From JAWVZY01 sp033721955 (lineage in GTDB: Bacteria > Patescibacteriota > Minisyncoccia > Spechtbacterales > 2-12-FULL-38-22), in contig JAWVZY010000007.1 in NCBI GenBank assembly GCA_033721955.1, positions 1 to 25,638 of the forward strand: a stretch of DNA of 25,638 nucleotides, given 5' to 3'. The position numbers and the translations under genes were made by a program. Of this stretch, positions 15,549 through 23,698 are shown in pieces (position 1 is the first letter of the stretch; each line of letters opens with the position of its first letter). The notes below the pieces were generated by a model. The model was given only the letters and a program-made list of their open reading frames with translations. It was not told the DNA's origin and ran no database searches.

Positions 15549-16115
15549 TTAGTTGTTAAATAATAAAGATATTTTTTCATTAAGCATGGATCTGCTCAAA
15601 ACACCGACAAAAGTTTCGCGCAGTACGCCATTACTATCTATAAAATAACTAACGGGCAAAACTCTTATTCCATACTCCTCTCCAACTTCTCCCGCTTCAT
15701 CAAGTAAAACTGTTATATTGTAACCGCTGCGGCTAATAAAGTTTGACACGGTACTTGCATCTTCCTGATTATTAATAGCTACTATATTAAAAATACCCTC
15801 TGTATTAATATCTTGAAATATTGCAAGTTGATCTGTGGAATTTTCATTCCAAGTGGCCCAGAAAGTAATAACAGTTGGAGCACCTAAAAGATCGCTAAAA
15901 CTTACAACATCGCCCCCTAAACTATCGAGCGTCCATGGCGGTACCTTGTCTCCAATATCCAAACCCTCTTCTGTGGGAATTTTATTTTGCTGTTCTATTT
16001 TAATATCCTGAGCTACTTCTCTTACAAACACATCTCCGGCAACATTAAATAGAAGAATCAATCCCAGTATGAGAGAAAGTGCTGATATAACCCATTTTGC
16101 ATGCTTTCTACTCAT
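15549..16115 (-). CDS. Cysteine-free TlpA/AhpC-like thioredoxin-fold membrane protein
   Basis: 188 aa: N-terminal membrane helix (about 8-28) and an extracytoplasmic thioredoxin fold typical of TlpA/ResA (IGDKVPPWTLDSLGG, then TVITFWATW). Where the active-site CxxC should follow FWATW the sequence is NENS, and the whole protein contains no cysteine. The cis-proline loop (VLPVSYFID) and the remaining fold are conserved, so it is unlikely to be a decaying gene. It probably serves as a binding or scaffold module. It lies 3 bp after the surface protein and 18 bp before the receptor gene. Confidence 0.88.
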   Translation of the reverse strand: MSRKHAKWVISALSLILGLILLFNVAGDVFVREVAQDIKIEQQNKIPTEEGLDIGDKVPPWTLDSLGGDVVSFSDLLGAPTVITFWATWNENSTDQLAIFQDINTEGIFNIVAINNQEDASTVSNFISRSGYNITVLLDEAGEVGEEYGIRVLPVSYFIDSNGVLRETFVGVLSRSMLNEKISLLFNN

Positions 16116-16118
16116 ATA

Positions 16119-19100
16119 TTAAAATATTTGCACTCTCTCAATGATATCTTCTATAAATCCCCTAACCCCTTCTCTGGGTTGCATGGTAAAATCTGTGTTT
16201 ATAAAACGGGGACTTAATAAATTAAATACGGGTGTCTTTATTTTGTTATATCCTTTCTTTTCTACAGTCAGATAAAAATCTCCCGCAGGTAGCAATAAAG
16301 AATAATGACCTAAATGATCGCTAAGTACAGGATTGCTCATATCGTATTCTGAGGCCTGCCAATGACGACCCTGTGAAGTAAACACGCTTATAACAGCGCC
16401 TTCTATAGGGTTACCGGCTTGAGTAAGCACTGAAGCACCTTCTCTTACATTTAACATGCCAATTTTTTTATCCAGTATAGAATTATCAGCAAAATCAGAT
16501 GCTGATACAAACATATCCTTAACTCCCAGTGTAGAGGTATTTATAGTAGTTTCCCAAAGTGATGTGGCAGGATTTTTAATAAGATCCAAAACCTGTTCAC
16601 CTACACGCAAGGTGGCTTCTGTTGTATCGCTTTCAAGTGATATTTTAAATTTTAACTCAGCGCCCACAAGCACATTAAACATATCCCCCTCAGGAAAAAG
16701 CGTGATACCTTTATGGCTTAATACATAACTGCCTACGCGCGGTGGAATAGTTTCAACCTGTACTGAATCTGTTCCTATAAAACCTACATTACCCGATCTG
16801 TCTGTGGCTCGAACCCTCACATCATAACTATCATCTTCAAGCTCAAAACGATGACTAAACCTGAATGAAGCATTATTTGTTCTGTAACCGCTTGTTATTA
16901 GAGCTGTAAACCAATTTGAGCCATCGAAACTATATTCAACAAATTCCACTCCTGAAAAATTATCAACAGCATTACCGCTAAAGCTGGGGCGGGGATTATT
17001 TGTTATCTCCTCCCCTACAAGGCCAAATGTACCCCCAGGAGCTATATTATCTATAAATACACTAACAGTATCAAAACTTGTAGCTAAACTATCATTGGCT
17101 ATAACCCTCAACTGATATTGAGCAGAACTGAGAGATGAAAGATTCCAGTTGTAATCTGTATCTGCAAAATTCTCAATTATATTTATCCATGGCCCTCCCG
17201 ATTCTCTGTATTGAAGTGTATATAAAAGAGGATCTCCATCAGGATCTGATGCTTCCCAGTCAACTTGCGCACTGCCTGCAAGATACGCTCCCGTCTGCGG
17301 ATTCAATATTAAAATTTCAGGCAAATTATCTGAAACTATATTACCTGATATAGAAGACCTATTACCTGCCTGATCTAAAACAACTATAGAGATGGTATTT
17401 ATACCGTAATCTACAAAATCAACACCCGAAACATTAAAGCTTCCATCCGCCTCAAGTGCTATCCTATTATATGGACGCCCGTTAACCGTTATCTGTACTC
17501 TAGTCCCTGGCTCTGTTATCCCGCTAAGAGATGTCTGTATGCCTTCAATTTCAGATTCCTCATCATCCTCTGAGCTAACAACGCCTCCCATGGGTGGCGA
17601 CAATAATGAAGGTGGTTCAGGTGGTGTATTATCTACATTAAAAGAATAGGCGCTATATATATAACTCTGATCCTGTAATTTAGCGCGGATAAGCATGTTA
17701 TAAGCATCATCATCAAGGACTTCATCAAATATTATTTCAAAATCCTCATTTATTCCCCCGAAATTACCGTCAACGGGCAAAGCATTTATCCACGTTTCTT
17801 CATCTAAACTGAATTCAACATTATCTATACTTAAGCTTCCCGAAACATTTCCCGATAACACCGGGCTATTATCAGATGTAAACAAATTAGGCGGTGTATT
17901 TAATGTTATCTTAGGTAACCCATTTGCAATTTCAACTTCCGATGAGATATCCTTCCCCACCTCAAAGCCATCGTTGGCAAGAACGCGAAAAATATAATTT
18001 CCGTCCGCCAAATTTTTTGTATCCAGCGTATAATCTGTGGCATCAAGATCTTCGGCTAAAGTTCCCCAGCTAAAACCACTGTCGTTGGAAAATTGTACTG
18101 TATACTTAAGTATATCGCCGTTTAAATCAAAGGCATCCCATAATAGATCTAAATTACCGCTTAAGGGATCAGGAAAAGTATTTAATATAGCTACCTGCGG
18201 AGCAGAATTTAATGTTATTTTATATATAACCTCAGCGCTGTCTTCATTTTGCTCGTTAAATGCTATAAAGCTCAAAGTGTTTTCTCCACCCCTTTGAGAA
18301 CTTAATTCAATGCCCTCAAATAAAAACTTGCCATCGGCGCCTATATCTGCGCTAAACGTCTCTACGCCATTTAACGTGAGTACAACACGGGTTCCCGGCT
18401 CACTTAAGCCATTTATATCAATAAATTGCTCTCCTGTTCTGGTGCCATCTGCGATATTCTCTATAACCGGCGGAGGTGGCCCAAACTGAGTAATTGAAAA
18501 GTTTTTACCTGAGGTAATAATGTCGCCCGTATTTCCCGCCTTATCCTTTCCCGAAATCATAAGCTCAACACGCGTACCCCTGCCAAGTTTATAAGATGCG
18601 ATAAACTCTTTTCCGCTACCCCCAACAATTGCCTCTCCAAGTTCCTCTTCTAAAGACTGGTTAACCTTAACCGAAGGCACGGATATAAGATCTTCAGACG
18701 ATATAATTTTAAGCTCTATAGTATCCCGTTCTTTAATGGGCCTTGGAGTTAGAAGTTCTACATCATATGTAGGTCCTGTGTTATCTATGCCAAAAAAATC
18801 AGATTCAGCAAATGATATCTCTCCATCTGAATCTACTGCTTCTATCTTGATTCTGTATTTTGGCCCATCCGGTAACTGTGTTGTATCAAACATATAAGTC
18901 CCTGTATTTTCGATACCTGTCTCTATAGGATGCCATGTTGTTTGAGCTATATCTTTTGTAAAATCAGATGAATAATAAATATTTATAGGATCATCCTTAT
19001 CATGGAAACCAAACACGCCAATGACAGTGCTGTCTATGTCATAAGCGGTGTAATCTATTTGTACTTCACCGCTGTATATACCGGCAAGCTTCGTATTTAG

Positions 19101-19853
19101 CTCTACTATAGGCGCGTGAGTTGAAGTAACAGATGATCCGCCTCCGGAGCTTTGGTGTCCTGAGGGTCCCGCAACCCAAGTAGCGCCCGATATATTTGCT
19201 GTATTGTTATTTCCGGAATTATCCAAAGCTGTAGCACCCGATCCCTCATTAAGCTCCCAATGTCCCTCAACTGTACCGTCAACTGTTATTTTAACTTCAT
19301 CCACAACAACTTCGGCATAATAATTATCGCTCTCTACATCACCGCCTACATATATATTAGTAGCGGGATTAATATCGCCTGATGTCCCCGGTAAATTTTT
19401 AAACCCTGTATGGTCAACTCCATCAATAAAAATTTTGTGATCATTGCCTGTCTTTTTCCAGGTAACTTCATGCCATTTGCCATCTGTTATAGCAATATCT
19501 GACTGTAAAACGCCGTAATTAGCCCCATCACCAAACCCAACTTCAATTTTGCCGGTATTGCCAAATTCTGAACCTATATACCAATAAACATTATAAGCTC
19601 CCCCTGTATCTATACGATTAATATAAGTTACATAATTAGCATCATCATCGTTTATATTTATAGTTACCTCAAAATCTCCCGAAAGATCTAAGCTGGCATC
19701 ATTACCCAAATCAAGATAATCATCTACACCATCAAATGAAAGAGCCCAATCATGATTTGCCTTGGCTATATTAAAACCGCCTAACGCAAAAACGAGAGTA
19801 AAAGTTAGTATTATGGCTATAAATTTATTTAATTTTATGCTATTAGCGTACAT
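16119..19853 (-). CDS. Secreted LamG/Ig-like multidomain surface protein
   Basis: 1244 aa. Signal peptide 1-32 (hydrophobic core IAIILTFTLVFALGG, cleavage likely after AKA). LamG/concanavalin-like domain at about 34-228 (ALSFDGVDDYLDLG, then KWHEVTWKK, then HWELNEGSG). A Gly/Ser linker is followed by Ig/FN3-like beta domains. Residues about 458-745 and 765-1038 are two copies of a three-domain module with a 293-296 residue offset (GTRVVLTLNG / GTRVQITVNG; FDLNGDILKYT / SDPDGDPLLYT; FSLDEETWINAL / YSFDGSNWFTAL). The C-terminal part (1135-1225) resembles a carboxypeptidase-regulatory beta-sandwich (GNPIEGAVISVF, then GHYSLLLPAGDFYLTVEKKGY). No LPxTG or C-terminal TM. Likely glycan binding or adhesion. 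Confidence 0.88.
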   Translation of the reverse strand: MYANSIKLNKFIAIILTFTLVFALGGFNIAKANHDWALSFDGVDDYLDLGNDASLDLSGDFEVTININDDDANYVTYINRIDTGGAYNVYWYIGSEFGNTGKIEVGFGDGANYGVLQSDIAITDGKWHEVTWKKTGNDHKIFIDGVDHTGFKNLPGTSGDINPATNIYVGGDVESDNYYAEVVVDEVKITVDGTVEGHWELNEGSGATALDNSGNNNTANISGATWVAGPSGHQSSGGGSSVTSTHAPIVELNTKLAGIYSGEVQIDYTAYDIDSTVIGVFGFHDKDDPINIYYSSDFTKDIAQTTWHPIETGIENTGTYMFDTTQLPDGPKYRIKIEAVDSDGEISFAESDFFGIDNTGPTYDVELLTPRPIKERDTIELKIISSEDLISVPSVKVNQSLEEELGEAIVGGSGKEFIASYKLGRGTRVELMISGKDKAGNTGDIITSGKNFSITQFGPPPPVIENIADGTRTGEQFIDINGLSEPGTRVVLTLNGVETFSADIGADGKFLFEGIELSSQRGGENTLSFIAFNEQNEDSAEVIYKITLNSAPQVAILNTFPDPLSGNLDLLWDAFDLNGDILKYTVQFSNDSGFSWGTLAEDLDATDYTLDTKNLADGNYIFRVLANDGFEVGKDISSEVEIANGLPKITLNTPPNLFTSDNSPVLSGNVSGSLSIDNVEFSLDEETWINALPVDGNFGGINEDFEIIFDEVLDDDAYNMLIRAKLQDQSYIYSAYSFNVDNTPPEPPSLLSPPMGGVVSSEDDEESEIEGIQTSLSGITEPGTRVQITVNGRPYNRIALEADGSFNVSGVDFVDYGINTISIVVLDQAGNRSSISGNIVSDNLPEILILNPQTGAYLAGSAQVDWEASDPDGDPLLYTLQYRESGGPWINIIENFADTDYNWNLSSLSSAQYQLRVIANDSLATSFDTVSVFIDNIAPGGTFGLVGEEITNNPRPSFSGNAVDNFSGVEFVEYSFDGSNWFTALITSGYRTNNASFRFSHRFELEDDSYDVRVRATDRSGNVGFIGTDSVQVETIPPRVGSYVLSHKGITLFPEGDMFNVLVGAELKFKISLESDTTEATLRVGEQVLDLIKNPATSLWETTINTSTLGVKDMFVSASDFADNSILDKKIGMLNVREGASVLTQAGNPIEGAVISVFTSQGRHWQASEYDMSNPVLSDHLGHYSLLLPAGDFYLTVEKKGYNKIKTPVFNLLSPRFINTDFTMQPREGVRGFIEDIIERVQIF

Positions 19854-19879
19854 TTTTTATACAACTATTTGTTATCTAA

Positions 19880-19888
19880 ATTATAACA
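19880..19888 (-). promoter_or_regulatory. Extended -10 promoter of surface-protein operon
   Basis: Minus strand TGTTATAAT: perfect -10 (19880-19885) with TGn; no clear -35. It lies 26 bp before the start codon and drives the four-gene operon down to 13629. Confidence 0.65.
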
Positions 19889-19929
19889 TTATTTTAGAGA
19901 AATTAATCCACAGCTATTGGCTAACATTA

Positions 19930-19959
19930 AAAACCCTCGCCCACTGAGCGGAGGGTTTT
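19930..19959 (-). terminator. Intrinsic terminator of the ArsR-DoxX operon
   Basis: Stem AAAACCCTC / GAGGGTTTT (9 bp) around a 12-nt loop; the minus strand continues TTAATG. It lies 11 bp after the DoxX stop. Confidence 0.75.
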
Positions 19960-19970
19960 AATGCCATATT

Positions 19971-20354
19971 TTATATTAAAGCAAAAGCTCCAGAGCCTGC
20001 GGTAATCAACACAAGCATTAAAGCAAATAATAACAAGTCGTAAGACCAATCAGTAAAGGGCTTATCAGTTTTTGTTATTTTCCATATTGCACCCCCCATC
20101 ATTTGAACAGCGAATAAAGCAGCGGGAATCCATATATAAACTCCAAGCACTATTGCAAGTCCTCCAAAAAATTCATTTATAGCAACGGGGGTTCCCCAAA
20201 ACCACCCGGGTTTAAAACCCATCTCAACAAAATCACGGGCATTCTTTTTAAGATCGCGTATTTTAAGCTGTCCATAATACATCATGGTAATTCCGGCAAT
20301 TACCCGCGCTACAAATAAAGCTATATCTGCATATTGTGTAAAATTAAAAAGCAT
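19971..20354 (-). CDS. DoxX family membrane protein
   Basis: 127 aa with four hydrophobic helices (about 8-27, 55-75, 77-93, 105-125). DoxX features are ARVIAGITMMYYGQLKI, then EFFGGLAIVLGVYIWIPAALFAVQMMGGAI. Family members include DoxD/DoxA-type thiosulfate:quinone oxidoreductase subunits and mycobacterial DoxX, which links thiol and superoxide stress. It is the last gene of a redox/sulfur operon (ArsR, rhodanese, glutaredoxin, DUF3179, TlpA), 21 bp after the TlpA-like gene. The reaction here is not known. Confidence 0.88.
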   Translation of the reverse strand: MLFNFTQYADIALFVARVIAGITMMYYGQLKIRDLKKNARDFVEMGFKPGWFWGTPVAINEFFGGLAIVLGVYIWIPAALFAVQMMGGAIWKITKTDKPFTDWSYDLLLFALMLVLITAGSGAFALI

Positions 20355-20375
20355 AATTTAGAAAACTGATTTAAA

Positions 20376-20873
20376 TTATAATATATCTTGAATTTTTTCT
20401 CTTATCTCAGGGGCCCTCATCGGACCTTTTTTATGATGCACTATATTACCCTGAGCATCTATAAATAATGTTTCAGGCATTGAAATACCCCCTATTTCCC
20501 TGTAAAAAGTATCTTCACTATCTTCTAAAAACTCGAGATCACTAAATGTAAGATCTACCTTATTTAAAAATCTTTGCATTGTACCTACTGACTCCTCCCT
20601 ATTAATAGCTAAAATTATAACTTCGCCTTCAAATTCATCCTGTACTTTTGCAAATTCAGGAAGCTCTTCAACGCAAAATGGACACCAAGCAGCCCACGCA
20701 TTTGCAACTATAGGGGTACCCCGATAGTTTTCCAAAGAAACATCTGGGTCACTGTAATCTTCCAATTCAACCCCCTCTACTTCTGTCCCGTTATTTGAGC
20801 GGAATACTAAAAATAATACACCCGCAGCAAGAGACGCCAAAATTATATTAAAGATTATAAGTTTCTTATTCAT
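20376..20873 (-). CDS. TlpA/ResA-like membrane-anchored thioredoxin
   Basis: 165 aa: membrane helix 5-24, then an extracytoplasmic thioredoxin domain with WCPFC (C64, C67), LAINREES after the second strand, and cis-proline P133 in GISMPETLFID. Such proteins reduce disulfides outside the membrane. The ATG overlaps the end of the DUF3179 gene by 8 bp, so the two are coupled. In contrast to the cysteine-free relative at 15549-16115, the active site is intact. Confidence 0.93.
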   Translation of the reverse strand: MNKKLIIFNIILASLAAGVLFLVFRSNNGTEVEGVELEDYSDPDVSLENYRGTPIVANAWAAWCPFCVEELPEFAKVQDEFEGEVIILAINREESVGTMQRFLNKVDLTFSDLEFLEDSEDTFYREIGGISMPETLFIDAQGNIVHHKKGPMRAPEIREKIQDIL

Positions 20874-21867
20874 AGAGCTGTGTATCGGGGTGCACCGCCT
20901 GCCAACTAAACCAGAATCCCCAAATAACTTCCAGCGATTCTCCTTCGGCCTTTATCCTGATCTCCCCTGTTTTATTTTTTGTTATTTCAAGTTCTTTACC
21001 TGCAAACATATCCCGGCTAATACCTTCTTTAATATCATCAACCGGATAGGCCTTAAATTGATTATTAATTTCTATACCCACAACAATTTCTTTGGGATGC
21101 AAGCGCTCATCATTAAAGTCAGTGGTAAATATAGTTTCATCTGAAGTGTAGTAACCCTCATATGGCTCTACATCATACCTTCCAAGTGAGTATATCCCTG
21201 TATCACGCGATAATACTTGAGTGTCGGGGTAAGTATCTTTCCAGTTGCCATACTCTACAATGTCTGATGGAATAATATTTAATTTTGTACCCGTATGGGG
21301 TCCAACAACCGCCTCACCTAAAACCTGAGACCACAATGATTCATTACTAGGATCAGGCGCGCGGTTATACATAAGCAAATTTGATTGCCACAATTTACCC
21401 GAAACACCAAATTCCTGCACTTCTCCCTCAACCATTCTTTCAAAAACAATACCTGTAAAGCACAGCGGGCAATAAGTAACCAAAACAGGATCTCCTTGGA
21501 TTTCATCATTTGCTATTTCATGCCACACCATAATTTGAAACGGATAAAACCTTGCCTCCCCCCTATACTTAATACCAAGACCCACATCATTGCCATCCAA
21601 AAAATTGTCCGCTTTCTCAGTTGATATGAACTTAGGATCATCGATTGATGGTATGCCGTCTTTTGGTGGACCACCTGAGCGAATTTCTTCAATCGGTATT
21701 GAATGTTTTGTATTTTCCGTTTCCATAATAGTTTTATCTCTAAGTTGTACTTTTTTTGTTGTGCCCTCAGGTAAATTAAAAGAGCCGCCCACAAAATAAT
21801 GGTAGACGGCTCCTGTCACAGTCACAAATAAAACAAAAACTATAATTGTTTTTTTACCTAATTTCAT
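20866..21867 (-). CDS. DUF3179 domain-containing exported protein
   Basis: 333 aa: N-terminal membrane anchor or signal (7-25) and a full DUF3179 domain: DGIPSIDDPKF (70-80), YPFQIMVWHEIANDEI, VTYCPLCFTGIVFER (130-144, with CPLC at 133-136), FGVSGKLWQSNLLMYNR, and SLWSQVLGEAVVGP, all strong signatures of the family. Biochemical function of DUF3179 is unknown. The CPLC pair and its place between glutaredoxin (1 bp upstream) and a TlpA-like reductase (8-bp overlap) suggest a thiol/disulfide or metal-linked role on the outer face (inference). Confidence 0.93.
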   Translation of the reverse strand: MKLGKKTIIVFVLFVTVTGAVYHYFVGGSFNLPEGTTKKVQLRDKTIMETENTKHSIPIEEIRSGGPPKDGIPSIDDPKFISTEKADNFLDGNDVGLGIKYRGEARFYPFQIMVWHEIANDEIQGDPVLVTYCPLCFTGIVFERMVEGEVQEFGVSGKLWQSNLLMYNRAPDPSNESLWSQVLGEAVVGPHTGTKLNIIPSDIVEYGNWKDTYPDTQVLSRDTGIYSLGRYDVEPYEGYYTSDETIFTTDFNDERLHPKEIVVGIEINNQFKAYPVDDIKEGISRDMFAGKELEITKNKTGEIRIKAEGESLEVIWGFWFSWQAVHPDTQLYE

Positions 21868-21868
21868 T

Positions 21869-22108
21869 CTATTGCTTTAATTCAAGAAGGTCTTGTAGCG
21901 CTTCCTTATTAAAGCCGACGATTACATCTCCCCCTACATCAATTACAGGAACTCCCAGTTGACCTGATTTTTCAACCATTTCATTGCGTGCCTCCACATC
22001 TTTGGCTACATCTTTTTCTGTGTATTCTACGTTATTTTCTCCAAAAAATTCCTTTGCTGCATGGCAATAATGGCATGTTGGTGTTGTGTAAATGGTAACT
22101 TGTTTCAT
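21869..22108 (-). CDS. Glutaredoxin-like protein
   Basis: 79-aa single-domain glutaredoxin of the NrdH/YruB type: strand VTIYTTPT, active site CHYC (C12, C15), cis-proline P54 in GVPVID, and the GFN segment before the last helix. His-Tyr between the cysteines differs from the usual Pro-Tyr. It is cytoplasmic and follows the rhodanese gene by 31 bp. The electron donor could be thioredoxin reductase or a low-molecular-weight thiol, not decidable here. Confidence 0.92.
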   Translation of the reverse strand: MKQVTIYTTPTCHYCHAAKEFFGENNVEYTEKDVAKDVEARNEMVEKSGQLGVPVIDVGGDVIVGFNKEALQDLLELKQ

Positions 22109-22139
22109 AATTTTTATTTTTAATTACATTATTTGGCCC

Positions 22140-22493
22140 CTATTCAGCCATTGCACCTTCCAATTTATAGCCCGCTTCTTTCCAGCCGGCAAGCCCGCCT
22201 TCAAAATCAGCTACATTAGTATAACCCGCTTCAACCAATTTCCTTGCCGCGCCGGGAGATGCCTGGCAAGATTCAGATGAACAATGTACAATAATTTCTT
22301 TATCTTTATCTCCTCCTGTTGCTTTCTTAACATTCTCCAAAAAATCATCCTGATGCACATCAATATTAATGGAGCCAGGTATGTGCATACTGTTAAATGA
22401 AGATTCAGAAAGAACGTTTATAACTAAAACATCCCCCCCTTCTTCAAGTTTATTTTTAACATCTTTTGCAGAAACTATTTTATAGTCCGGCAT
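22140..22493 (-). CDS. Rhodanese-like domain protein
   Basis: 117-aa single rhodanese domain: VSAKDVKNKLEE, VLVINVLSESSFNSMHIPGSINID, active loop VHCSSESCQAS with the expected persulfide-forming C71 and a second cysteine C76, then AARKLVEAGYTNVADFEGGLAGWKEAGY. It is cytoplasmic and transfers sulfane sulfur between thiols. The loop differs from the common CxxGxR version. It is the second gene of the ArsR-led operon, 55 bp after arsR. Confidence 0.93.
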   Translation of the reverse strand: MPDYKIVSAKDVKNKLEEGGDVLVINVLSESSFNSMHIPGSINIDVHQDDFLENVKKATGGDKDKEIIVHCSSESCQASPGAARKLVEAGYTNVADFEGGLAGWKEAGYKLEGAMAE

Positions 22494-22548
22494 AGTTGTA
22501 GATACTTAGCAGATCCATTAGCCATGAAAAAGCCAAGTTTAAGTTTAA

Positions 22549-22851
22549 TTAAAGTTCGCAAATTATCTTTTTTAGTTCTTTTGTTCTTTTGTTTTCATTA
22601 AATTTGTAACAAATATTATTCCCTTTGCGTTCTGTATATAAAAGGCCGCTTTGTTGCATGAGTTGTAAGTGGTGAGAGGTTGCAGCAATACTTTTACCTA
22701 TTTTTTCTGATATCTCAGAAACACACGGCTCTCCTCCTTCAAATAAATAGCAAAGTATCTTTAAACGAACCTCATCTCCGGCCATAGCAAAAATACGAGC
22801 TTTTTCTGTTAACTCCTCTTCAGAAAATTGAATTTTATTTTTTTGAGCCAT
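22549..22851 (-). CDS. ArsR-family regulator, possible persulfide sensor
   Basis: 100-aa winged-helix repressor: RIFAMAGDEVRLKILCYL, then CVSEISEKIGKSIAATSHHLQLMQQSGLLYTERKG as HTH and wing. Start 22851 (MAQKNK) is chosen; a TTG at 22887 in the same frame lies inside the palindrome. Cysteines 34, 43, 81 and 98. C34 in the RLxILC helix and C98 near the C-terminus match in place and spacing (64 residues) the two redox cysteines of BigR/SqrR persulfide sensors (about 66). The classical ELCVCDL metal motif is missing. It heads the rhodanese-Grx-DUF3179-TlpA-DoxX operon and probably represses it. Confidence 0.9.
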   Translation of the reverse strand: MAQKNKIQFSEEELTEKARIFAMAGDEVRLKILCYLFEGGEPCVSEISEKIGKSIAATSHHLQLMQQSGLLYTERKGNNICYKFNENKRTKELKKIICEL

Positions 22852-22874
22852 TACCTGCACATTAACATAAACTA

Positions 22875-22908
22875 AAAAACTATTCAAGCATTTATTTGAA
22901 TAGTTTTT
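22875..22908. promoter_or_regulatory. 13-bp-arm palindrome before arsR, probable operator
   Basis: Perfect inverted repeat AAAAACTATTCAA - 8 nt - TTGAATAGTTTTT, 23 bp before the arsR start. ATTCAA-type AT-rich palindromes are usual for ArsR proteins. On the minus strand it could also act as a low-GC terminator for the TrmB gene that ends at 22937; both functions may coexist. Confidence 0.65.
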
Positions 22909-22936
22909 GTGGATAAAATTAAATTAAAATAAACAT

Positions 22937-23668
22937 TTATTTTAATTTATCCCATAAAATATCAAAATACATCCTATGAGTATTTGCCATTGCTGCATCT
23001 TCTATTATAATGCCCAGCACCGGATTTTCCCTCAAAGACAGCATAGCTATTTTATTACCATATACATAAGTAGCTGTATTAAAATTATATTGCGAAGGCG
23101 TAAAGCGAGTTACTCTAAATTCTTCGCCATCTTTAGCTTTTAATTTTTTCGCTTCCTTTGTTTCATTAGTTATTAGCTTTACGCTTAACCTGTTCTCTAT
23201 TCTACGTTCAATAAATAATTCAAAATCATCCTGCGCAAGACGCTCCATATCTTTTATTGAAGTTATAGCTAAAAACGGGCGCTTTTCGTCTAATATATCG
23301 TTTAATACAAGTTTTATACCCTCAACTCCCTCAAATAATCGCAGATCGGTGTTGGGCTGGCGGGCATTTTCTGCTATATCCTTAAAAATATCTATATTGT
23401 TCTCTAATTTTTTTGCATGCTCCCTTATAATATTTATAAGTTTTTCGGGAGGTGCGGCTATATAATATTTTGTTTTCTTTTTTTGAAATACATCAATCGC
23501 TCCAAAATCTGTGAGCTTTTCAATTCTTGTATATATCGTGCTTCTTGGAAGGCTTGTTTCATCAGCTATCGCCTGTATATTTGCCTCACCCAATTTAAGT
23601 AAGGCCTTATAAACCTTTGCATCCTTATCTGAAAAACCTATATTTTTTAATAAAGTTTCACTTTTCAT
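22937..23668 (-). CDS. TrmB-family transcriptional regulator
   Basis: 243 aa. N-terminal winged helix (1-75): NIGFSDKDAKVYKALLKLGEANIQAIADETSLPRSTIYTRIEKL, wing up to YYIAAPPEKL. A coiled-coil helix (76-105) follows, then the TrmB effector-type domain (LRLFEGVEGIKLVLNDIL, then FLAITSIKDME, YVYGNKIAMLSL). TrmB proteins often respond to sugars, but effector residues cannot be assigned. Start codon after a 24-nt leader that contains a palindromic copy of a sequence also found before the divergent gene. Confidence 0.9.
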   Translation of the reverse strand: MKSETLLKNIGFSDKDAKVYKALLKLGEANIQAIADETSLPRSTIYTRIEKLTDFGAIDVFQKKKTKYYIAAPPEKLINIIREHAKKLENNIDIFKDIAENARQPNTDLRLFEGVEGIKLVLNDILDEKRPFLAITSIKDMERLAQDDFELFIERRIENRLSVKLITNETKEAKKLKAKDGEEFRVTRFTPSQYNFNTATYVYGNKIAMLSLRENPVLGIIIEDAAMANTHRMYFDILWDKLK

Positions 23669-23692
23669 AAAAATGACAATTATTTAGTCGTT
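23669..23692. promoter_or_regulatory. Operator copy 1 (TrmB regulator leader)
   Basis: Contains AAAAATGACAATTATTTA (23669-23686), identical to copy 2 at 23825-23842, and continues GTCGTT; GAC...GTC forms a 15-bp inverted repeat. It lies between the predicted transcript start and the start codon. Confidence 0.6.
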
Positions 23693-23698
23693 AAGTAT

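Noticed and set aside
22852..22887. TTG start extending the ArsR protein by 12 residues
   Set aside because: It falls inside the palindromic operator, and the extension does not resemble the ArsR N-terminus.
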